The position numbers and the translations under genes are program-made. A model generated the notes under the pieces. The model was not told the origin of the DNA and made no database searches. It saw only the letters and a list, made by a program, of their open reading frames with translations. Shown one piece after another: positions 7,081 to 11,684 of a stretch of DNA of 11,684 bases; position 1 is the first letter of the stretch, and the number at the start of each line of letters is the position of its first letter. The DNA comes from Chloroflexota bacterium (GTDB lineage: Bacteria > Chloroflexota > Dehalococcoidia > UBA2979): the NCBI GenBank assembly GCA_016875695.1, contig VGPB01000045.1, positions 1-11,684 of the forward strand, written 5' to 3'.

Positions 7081-7856
7081 CGGTTCGCCTCCCACACCCG
7101 GCGCAGCCCTTCGAGGTTCAGCTGCTCCTCGACGGCGTCGAAGCTGTCGACCTCGGACGCCAGGACCGACGCGTAGCCACCGGTGGCGATCACCGTCGCA
7201 TCCTCGCCGATCTCGGCTTTGAAGCGCCGCACCATCCCCTGCACCATCTCCACGTACCCGTAGAAGATGCCGGACTGCATCGCATGCACCGTGTTGCGCC
7301 CGATCACGTGATCCGGCCGCTCGATGCTCACGCGCCGCAGCATCGCAGCGCGCGCGAATAGCGCCTGCGAGGCGATCCCGATGCCCGGTGCGATCGCGCC
7401 ACCGAGGTAGTCGCCCTCGCGCGACACGATGTCGAACACGAGCGCAGTGCCGATGTCGACCACGATGATCGGCGGCGGGTACTTCGCCAGCGCTGCCACC
7501 GCGTGCAAGATGCGATCCGCGCCTACCTCGCGCGGATTGTCGACGCGCACGCGCACGCCCGTGCGCACGCCCGTGCCCACCACCAGCGCGTCAACGTGAA
7601 AGTAGATACGCGCCACCTCGACGAACGTCGGCACTAGCGTCGGCACCGTCGACGACAGCGCCACGGCCGTGATCGCGCGCGGATCGATCGCGCGCGACTG
7701 CAGCAGCGACAGCAGCAGCATGCCGTACTCGTCCGGCAGGTTTTCCTGGTCCGTCGCGATGCGCATCGTCGCGACCAGCGTGTCACCGTCGTACACGCCG
7801 GCGGCGATACTCGTGTTACCGATATCGATCGCGAACAACAACGCGCGCCCCGCCAT
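7077..7856 (-). CDS. coaX: Type III pantothenate kinase
   Basis: CoaX phosphorylates pantothenate with ATP, the first step of coenzyme A synthesis. The type III enzymes need a monovalent cation and are not inhibited by coenzyme A. The 259-residue product has the ASKHA-fold motifs of the family: DIGNTS at residues 11-16 for nucleotide phosphate, NLPDEYG (39-45), GADR (112-115) with the likely catalytic Asp114, DIGTALVFD (134-142), YLGGAIAPGI (150-159), IGRNTVHAMQSG (185-196) and TGGYA (225-229), and ends with LEGLRRVWEANR. The family usually has Thr where Val140 stands in DIGTALVFD. The ATG at 7856 puts the protein start right before the first strand, as in the family; an in-frame ATG at 7904 would add a poorly conserved segment. 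The ribosome binding site is weak. It is the first gene of the coaX-coaBC operon. Confidence 0.95.
   Translation of the reverse strand: MAGRALLFAIDIGNTSIAAGVYDGDTLVATMRIATDQENLPDEYGMLLLSLLQSRAIDPRAITAVALSSTVPTLVPTFVEVARIYFHVDALVVGTGVRTGVRVRVDNPREVGADRILHAVAALAKYPPPIIVVDIGTALVFDIVSREGDYLGGAIAPGIGIASQALFARAAMLRRVSIERPDHVIGRNTVHAMQSGIFYGYVEMVQGMVRRFKAEIGEDATVIATGGYASVLASEVDSFDAVEEQLNLEGLRRVWEANR
7088..7093 (-). promoter_or_regulatory. Shine-Dalgarno site that fixes the coaBC ATG start
   Basis: GGGAGG on the minus strand is seven bases before the ATG at 7080, inside the last codons of coaX. An in-frame GTG at 7095 overlaps this site and is therefore an unlikely start. Confidence 0.7.
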
Positions 7857-7932
7857 GCGTCTCGTTCCGCACCGTTCTCGTGCACCTTGTTGCACAGTTA
7901 TCATGGCGCCTGATAGCGTCACATGCGCGCCG

Positions 7933-7938
7933 AGTATA
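7933..7938 (-). promoter_or_regulatory. -10 box of a likely coaX-coaBC promoter
   Basis: TATACT on the minus strand is a near-consensus -10 box about 77 bases before the coaX ATG, which predicts a leader of about 70 nt. The -35 position (CGGGCC at 17-base spacing) is poor, so the assignment rests on the -10 box and its place. It is back to back with the dnaA promoter. Confidence 0.4.
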
Positions 7939-8009
7939 GCGCGGCGACGTATTCGGCCCGCCGAACGTTACAACTGGACGAACATCGCAGTAGACTCCAC
8001 ATAAGCTCC

Positions 8010-8039
8010 TTGCTCCGGCCGATCGCCCGCTGCTATGCT
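8010..8039 (+). promoter_or_regulatory. Candidate dnaA promoter
   Basis: TTGCTC (8010-8015) and TATGCT (8034-8039) are separated by 18 bases, and TGC directly precedes the -10 box (extended -10). Transcription would start near 8046, giving a leader of about 248 nt before the dnaA start. The -10 sequence is identical to that proposed for pepA, and the -35 is identical to that proposed for rpsO. Confidence 0.5.
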
Positions 8040-8240
8040 TCGCCACCAGTCGTTCGTCGGCTGGCAGCAGCGGGGGCAGCGGCAGCCAGGCGGGCGGGTA
8101 GCAAGGAAGCATTCCAACCTTGGGCGCCGCTCCGAGCCTCCACCGGGGGCACTTGGGCGCGGTGTCCGCGTCAAGCGTCACGGCCCGGCTAACTGCCAAC
8201 TGATTGTGCAGCGCCGTTGAGGGATTACCTCCGCGGCGGC

Positions 8241-8252
8241 GTACGATCGTAC
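8241..8252. repeat. 12-bp perfect palindrome ahead of dnaA
   Basis: GTACGATCGTAC is its own reverse complement. Flanking CGGC (8237-8240) and GCCG (8254-8257) extend the symmetry, with one extra T. It may be a dimeric repressor operator or an RNA hairpin with a GATC loop. It ends 41 bases before the dnaA start codon. Confidence 0.55.
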
Positions 8253-8279
8253 TGCCGTCCCGTCGGCGCTCTCCCCGCT

Positions 8280-8286
8280 GGAGGGG
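8280..8286 (+). promoter_or_regulatory. Shine-Dalgarno site that fixes the dnaA TTG start
   Basis: GGAGGGG lies seven bases before the TTG at 8294, the only strong site near the conserved N-terminus. CCCC at 8273-8276 could mask it by pairing with 8283-8286. Confidence 0.7.
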
Positions 8287-8293
8287 CATCCGC

Positions 8294-9664
8294 TTGCCAA
8301 GCAGTCAACCGGCCGTGGGCTCGGCCGCCGACGCCGCGCCCGAGCTCTGGCAGCAGGCGCTCCGCCAACTCGCCCAGCTCGTCTCGCCCCAGAACTACGA
8401 GACCTGGCTCGCCGGCACCGAGGGCCTGCGCCGCTCCGACCACTTCCTCGTAGTCGGCACGCGCTCCGAGTTCATCACAGAGTGGCTGCAGAAGCGGCTG
8501 CGCCCCCTCATCGTGCGCACCCTCACGGAACTCGCACAAGAACCGCTGGACGTGCGCTTCGAGCCCCTACGCTCCGCCGAGAGCGGCCCCGCCCTGCGCG
8601 GCATCGAGGGCGAGCAGGAGACGGCCGCCGCTCGCCCGCGCCTCCGCGGGCACTACACCTTCGACCACTTCATCGTCGGCCCCTCGAATCGCCTCGCCTT
8701 CGCCGCCTCGGAGGGCGTCGCCAGCGCCCCGGGCCGGCTATACAACCCGCTTTTCCTTTACGGCGGCGTCGGGCTCGGCAAGACGCACCTGCTCCAGGCG
8801 ATCGGTCACCAGGCCAGCGACGCTGGCCTCAGCGTCATCTACCTATCCGCCGAGCAGTTTACCAACCAGCTCATCACCGCCATCCAGCAGCGCAAGCAGG
8901 AGGACTTCCGCCGGCGCTACCGCTCGGCCGACGTGCTGCTCATCGACGACATCCAGTTCATCGCCGGCAAGGAGCAAACCCAGCAGGAGTTCTTCCACAC
9001 CTTCAACGAGCTGCACGAGGACGGGCGCCAAATCGTCATCACGTCCGACAAGAGCCCGTCGCTCATCCCGCAGCTAGAAGAGCGCCTGCGTACCCGCTTC
9101 GAGTGGGGCCTGATCGCCGACATCCAGCCCCCCGACATCGAAACGCGCGTCGCCATCTTGCGCGCCAAGGCCGAAGAGCAGCACGCTCGCGTACCAGACG
9201 AGGTCGTCCACGCTATCGCCACCCGCTTCACCAACAACATCCGCGAGCTCGAGGGCTCGCTGACCCGCGTCCTTGCCTACCAGCGCCTGAGCGGCGACCC
9301 GCTCAATGCCGACCTCGTGCAGGCCGCACTTGCCTCGCTCCAGCCGGACGAGCCGCGTCTCCCACCCACCCCAGACCTCATCATCGCGGTCGTCTGCCGC
9401 TACTTCGACATCGCTCGCCCGGGCTTGCTCTCGCAGAGCCGCGAGAAGCGCGTTGCCTACCCACGCCAACTCGCGATGTACCTCATGCGCGAGCTCGCGC
9501 AGCGCTCGCTCGTCGAGATCGGCAACGTCCTCGGCGGCCGCGACCACTCCACCGTCCACCACGGCTGGAGCAAGATGCAGCGTTTGCTGGTCATCGACCC
9601 TGACACCAAGCGCGACGTCGCCAATCTCCGCGAGCTCATCGAGCGAGCGCGCCTCGTCGCCTGA
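8294..9664 (+). CDS. dnaA: Chromosomal replication initiator protein DnaA
   Basis: DnaA is the AAA+ ATPase that binds boxes in oriC, melts the origin and loads the helicase. The 456-residue product has domain I at about 13-90 (ELWQQALRQL, YETWL), a short linker of about 28 residues (domain II), the AAA+ domain from about 119 and DNA-binding domain IV at the C-terminus. Walker A GGVGLGKTHL starts at 157. Walker B LLIDDIQF has Asp218-Asp219. Also visible are the sensor 1 ITSD, the RFEWGL arginine-finger segment, the sensor 2 Arg317 in NNIRELEG, and GGRDHSTVHH (414-423), the domain IV signature. The TTG start is supported by GGAGGGG seven bases upstream. An in-frame GTG at 8315 is possible but has no good site, and the open frame upstream to 8204 has no conserved sequence. 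The gene has its own promoter and leader, and is divergent from coaX. It is followed by a probable origin, then obg instead of the common dnaN. Confidence 0.97.
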   Translation: MPSSQPAVGSAADAAPELWQQALRQLAQLVSPQNYETWLAGTEGLRRSDHFLVVGTRSEFITEWLQKRLRPLIVRTLTELAQEPLDVRFEPLRSAESGPALRGIEGEQETAAARPRLRGHYTFDHFIVGPSNRLAFAASEGVASAPGRLYNPLFLYGGVGLGKTHLLQAIGHQASDAGLSVIYLSAEQFTNQLITAIQQRKQEDFRRRYRSADVLLIDDIQFIAGKEQTQQEFFHTFNELHEDGRQIVITSDKSPSLIPQLEERLRTRFEWGLIADIQPPDIETRVAILRAKAEEQHARVPDEVVHAIATRFTNNIRELEGSLTRVLAYQRLSGDPLNADLVQAALASLQPDEPRLPPTPDLIIAVVCRYFDIARPGLLSQSREKRVAYPRQLAMYLMRELAQRSLVEIGNVLGGRDHSTVHHGWSKMQRLLVIDPDTKRDVANLRELIERARLVA

Positions 9665-9780
9665 CACACCGCATGGGCCGCGCGCCTGCAATGCATGCAC
9701 CCGCCTACGCGTCTTCGTGCGCGTTCGTAGCAACGTGGATAGCTCGTGGTCAATCGCCAACAACTGCGACGCGGACGCGG

Positions 9781-9830
9781 ACAACTCAGTTGGTCGTAAT
9801 TAGTAACTTGCTTGTTCATTTACCAAACCA
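9781..9830. other. AT-rich segment, candidate DNA unwinding element
   Basis: 32 of 50 bases are A or T in an otherwise strongly GC-rich window. It lies just before the tandem box pair at 9835-9864. An unwinding element next to DnaA boxes is the normal origin layout; its role here is inferred from composition alone. Confidence 0.4.
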
Positions 9831-9834
9831 GCCT

Positions 9835-9864
9835 CTGTCCACAGGCAAGCCTACGGTGTCCACA
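9835..9864 (+). promoter_or_regulatory. Pair of DnaA-box-like sites spaced 21 bp
   Basis: CTGTCCACA (9835-9843) and GTGTCCACA (9856-9864) share eight of nine bases and have the same orientation. Their starts are 21 bp apart, about two helical turns, so bound DnaA would lie on the same face of the DNA. Each differs from TTGTCCACA at one base. Confidence 0.55.
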
Positions 9865-9939
9865 ACTCCGATCCGCGAATTGCCTTCACTCACATGTCTG
9901 TCCGCTCTATCCACGCCTCGACGACTACGATAAATACTA

Positions 9940-9957
9940 GTGACTGCACCCAGTCAT
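9940..9957 (+). other. Hairpin upstream of obg
   Basis: TGACTG (9941-9946) pairs with CAGTCA (9951-9956) around the loop CACC, with one wobble pair outside. There is no T-run after it. A second small stem, CAATTC with GAATTG (9970-9975, 9980-9985), follows. Either could be an obg leader structure, a 3'-end structure for dnaA, or part of the origin. I found no convincing obg promoter. Confidence 0.3.
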
Positions 9958-10000
9958 ATCTGGGGACGCCAATTCAAACGAATTGTAATTGTGGGGATAA

Positions 10001-11272
10001 ATGATCGACCAGTTGCAGCTCGAGGTTGCTGCGGGCCGTGGCGGGGATGGTGCTGTCTCGTTTCGCCGCGAACGCTTTGTATCTCGTGGCGGTCCTGACG
10101 GTGGGGACGGTGGTCGCGGTGGCGATGTTGTGCTTGTCGCGGATCGTGCGTTGTCCACGTTGCGAGGCTACCGCGACGGTGAGCGGCGCGCCGCTGCGAA
10201 CGGTGGCCGAGGCGGCCCGAACCAGCGGCGTGGCGGCGCCGGCGTTTCACTCGAGCTGCGCCTGCCTGTCGGGTCTGTCGTTACGCTGGAAGGGCTAAAC
10301 GGCGATCGCCAACTGGTCGCTGATCTCACGGCGCACGAGCAGCGTGTTGTGATCGCGCGCGGTGGCCGCAGCGGCTGGGGCAACCGCCGCTTCGCCACCG
10401 CCACCCGCAAGGCGCCGCACTTCGCTCAGCGCGGCGCCGAGGGCGAGCAGCTCCGCCTCTATATTGAGCTCAAGCTACTCGCCGACGTCGGGTTAGTCGG
10501 ACTGCCTAACGCGGGCAAGTCGACGCTGCTGCGCGCGTGGTCCGCTGCCCACCCGAAGGTCGCCGCCTACCCCTTCACCACGCTCGAGCCGGAGCTCGGC
10601 GTTGTACAAGTCGGCTACGATAGCTTCGTCGCCGCCGATATGCCTGGCCTCATCGAGGGTGCAAGCACGGGCGTCGGGCTCGGCCACGAATTCCTGAGGC
10701 ACATAGAGCGCACGCGCGTGCTCGTGCACGTACTGGACGCCAGCGGCGGCGATCCGCTCGGCGACCGCGCGCTCATCGACGCCGAGCTCGCCGCGTTCGG
10801 TCACGGCCTCATCAGCAAACCCCAGCTCATCGCGTTAAACAAGATCGACACGCCCGAGGCCCGCGTCTGCGTGCTCGACCTGCAATCGCAGCTCGCTCGA
10901 GTGGGCGCCGAGGCGCTGCCCGTCTCCGGCCTAATTGGCGAGGGCACTGCCGAGCTCGCTCGCCGCGCCTTCGCGCTACTGCAGGCGGAGCGCGCCCGTC
11001 TCGTCGCCGAGACACCGCCGCCTGCGGTTCAGGCACGCGTGCGCCGTCCACGCGCCGAGGCTACGCGCGCCCTTGACGGCACGGCCGTCGTTCGCGGCCC
11101 CACCGCGGAGTGGCTGGCCGCGACCTTCGATCTACAGGACGACGACGCGCGCCAGGAGCTGCTGGACCGCCTGCGCCGCCTCGGCGTCGCGCGCGCACTC
11201 CAGCGCCTCGGCGTGCGTTCCGGCGAGCGCGTGCGCATCGGCGCTGTCGAGCTGACTTGGGAAGATCGCTAG
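10001..11272 (+). CDS. obg: Obg-family GTPase (ribosome assembly, OCT type)
   Basis: Obg is an essential GTPase that acts in large-subunit assembly and links growth, stress signalling and chromosome behaviour. The 423-residue product has three parts. The glycine-rich Obg fold (about 1-158) includes GGDGAVSFRRERFV and GGPDGGDGGRGGDV. The G domain (about 159-335) has G1 GLPNAGKST (167-175), G2 YPFTTLEPELG, G3 DMPGLIEGA (213-221) and G4 NKID (280-283). G5 reads SGL where SA is usual. The C-terminal OCT domain (about 355-423) ends VRIGAVELTWEDR, the form seen in Bacillota, Actinomycetota, Thermus and Chloroflexota. The ATG at 10001 begins MIDQLQLEVAAG, matching the family start; TGGGGATA just upstream is a weak ribosome binding site and overlaps a DnaA-box-like site. 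Codon use shifts sharply: 22 of the first 60 codons end in T, against none in pepA and one in dnaA. It forms an operon with nadD. Confidence 0.96.
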   Translation: MIDQLQLEVAAGRGGDGAVSFRRERFVSRGGPDGGDGGRGGDVVLVADRALSTLRGYRDGERRAAANGGRGGPNQRRGGAGVSLELRLPVGSVVTLEGLNGDRQLVADLTAHEQRVVIARGGRSGWGNRRFATATRKAPHFAQRGAEGEQLRLYIELKLLADVGLVGLPNAGKSTLLRAWSAAHPKVAAYPFTTLEPELGVVQVGYDSFVAADMPGLIEGASTGVGLGHEFLRHIERTRVLVHVLDASGGDPLGDRALIDAELAAFGHGLISKPQLIALNKIDTPEARVCVLDLQSQLARVGAEALPVSGLIGEGTAELARRAFALLQAERARLVAETPPPAVQARVRRPRAEATRALDGTAVVRGPTAEWLAATFDLQDDDARQELLDRLRRLGVARALQRLGVRSGERVRIGAVELTWEDR

Positions 11273-11274
11273 GC

Positions 11275-11684
11275 GTGCGCACCGGCGTGCTCGGCGGCAC
11301 CTTCGACCCGCCGCACCTCGCCCACCTCGTGTTCGGGGCTGCGGCTAGGCGCGCGCTCGGGCTCGACCGTGTGCTGTTCGTCCCCGCCGGCGAGCCTTGG
11401 CGCAAAGCCGAGCGTGCCGTCACGCCCGCCGCCGTGCGTGTCGCGCTCGTTCGTGCCGCCGTCGCGCCGCTGCCGTGGGCTGCGGTTAGCACGGTCGAGG
11501 TCGAGCGTGACGGGCCTACCTACACCGCCGACACGCTACACACGCTTGTGCGCGAGGGCGGCGACTGGTGGTTCCTGCTCGGCGCCGACGCGCTTGCCGA
11601 CCTGCCGACCTGGCACAACCCCGCCGCGATCGTCGCCCTCGCCCGCCTCGGCCTCGCCCCGCGGCCCGGCGAGCCCGGCGGCGG
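11275..11684 (+). CDS. nadD: Nicotinate-nucleotide adenylyltransferase, 3' end cut by window edge
   Basis: NadD makes nicotinic acid adenine dinucleotide from nicotinate mononucleotide and ATP, the penultimate step of NAD synthesis. The 136 codons present match the N-terminal nucleotidyltransferase fold: VRTGVLGGTFDPPHLAHL with His14 and His17 of the HxGH-type ATP motif (here HLAH, with Ala in place of Gly), LGLDRVLFVPAGEPWRK, EVERDGPTYTADTL and GADALADLPTWH (103-114). The later ISSTxxR motif would lie beyond the edge. The GTG at 11275 starts two bases after the obg stop and fits the family N-terminus exactly; GGGAAG about ten bases upstream may serve as the ribosome binding site. The tight spacing shows co-transcription with obg, an arrangement known in several bacterial groups. 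Confidence 0.93.
   Translation, partial: MRTGVLGGTFDPPHLAHLVFGAAARRALGLDRVLFVPAGEPWRKAERAVTPAAVRVALVRAAVAPLPWAAVSTVEVERDGPTYTADTLHTLVREGGDWWFLLGADALADLPTWHNPAAIVALARLGLAPRPGEPGG

Larger units (their letters stand above)
8046..8293 (+). other. Long structured dnaA leader
   Basis: Between the promoter and the dnaA start I see no gene. The RNA can fold into several hairpins: CAAGG with CCTTG (8102-8122 region), a two-part stem CCGAG-CCTCC with GGGGG-CA-CTTGG (about 8132-8156), GAGG-GATTA-CCTC (8219-8231) and the palindrome at 8241-8252. CCTCC at 8228-8232 can pair with the dnaA Shine-Dalgarno GGAGG at 8280-8284. No known riboswitch or RNA family is recognised. The pairings are found by eye, so their stability is unknown. 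Confidence 0.35.
9665..10000. other. Probable chromosomal replication origin (oriC) between dnaA and obg
   Basis: This 336-bp gap has no recognisable gene. It is much richer in AT than the rest of the window: 9781-9830 is 64% AT and 9971-10000 is 70% AT. It contains DnaA-box-like nonamers: CTATCCACG at 9734-9742 (minus) and again at 9907-9915 (plus), CTGTCCACA at 9835-9843, GTGTCCACA at 9856-9864, and TTATCCCCA at 9992-10000 (minus). The high-GC consensus is close to TTGTCCACA, so each has one to three mismatches. Location next to dnaA is the usual place. Not seen: perfect TTATCCACA boxes or a clear ordered DnaA-trio. A plasmid origin is unlikely amid chromosomal genes. Confidence 0.6.

Noticed and set aside
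6052..7176. Plus-strand open frame opposite coaBC
   Set aside because: It runs opposite a fully conserved CoaBC, has no motifs and has Arg/His-rich shadow composition.
8098..8125. SRP-RNA-like GGAAGC segment in the dnaA leader
   Set aside because: The short string recalls the SRP RNA loop, but the neighbouring conserved bases and pairing are absent, so it is a chance match.
9692..9699. TGCATGCA palindrome just after dnaA
   Set aside because: An eight-base palindrome is expected by chance at this scale, and it has no T-run or symmetric flanks to suggest a terminator or operator.
9797..9812. Possible DnaA-trio (TAGTAA) in the AT-rich segment
   Set aside because: Only two trios in a row are present and they are not placed next to a strong box, so this is too little to call.
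10151..10159. TTGTCCACG, a good DnaA-box match inside obg
   Set aside because: It lies within well-conserved coding sequence (Ala-Leu-Ser-Thr-Leu of the Obg fold), so codon needs may explain it. It could still be a real box but was not counted.
11314..11325. HLAH in place of HxGH in NadD
   Set aside because: Ala for Gly at this place is, as I recall, common in NadD proteins and both histidines are kept, so it is not reported as a defect.

Overview
This is a GC-rich bacterial chromosomal segment made of core housekeeping genes. The promoters look bacterial, the start codons are a mix of ATG, GTG and TTG, and one gap between genes looks like the replication origin. I see no phage, IS, CRISPR, tRNA or rRNA signal. 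The features fit a high-GC lineage such as Chloroflexota or a relative: an Obg GTPase with an OCT tail, a type III pantothenate kinase, an S15-PNPase pair, and dnaA followed by obg rather than dnaN. Taxonomy is inference only and low confidence.

Left region, minus strand: pnp (polynucleotide phosphorylase) runs off the left edge, so its stop is outside the window. It carries an unusual acidic plus Gly/Arg-rich tail. Upstream of it lies rpsO (ribosomal protein S15), with hairpins between the two. Upstream of rpsO are a roughly 210-nt leader with a good promoter candidate and a PAP2-family membrane phosphatase gene. The phosphatase gene is divergent from pepA (leucyl aminopeptidase, plus strand), and their start codons are 115 bp apart.

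Middle: pepA converges with a coaX-coaBC operon on the minus strand. The two genes share an ATGA stop/start overlap. CoaX phosphorylates pantothenate. CoaBC then makes 4'-phosphopantothenoyl-cysteine and decarboxylates it, so the pair covers three steps of coenzyme A synthesis. The decarboxylase half of CoaBC departs from the family at two catalytic positions.

Right: dnaA (plus strand, TTG start) has a promoter and a structured leader of about 250 nt with a 12-bp perfect palindrome. The 336-bp gap after dnaA has AT-rich stretches and several DnaA-box-like sites, and is the best candidate for oriC. It is followed by obg (ribosome-assembly GTPase) and nadD (NAD synthesis, cut by the right edge), which form an operon with a 2-nt gap.

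I did not find a clearly new biological system. The points most worth a second look are the CoaC active-site substitutions, the PNPase tail, the dnaA leader, and the origin-like gap with an abrupt codon-usage change at the start of obg.
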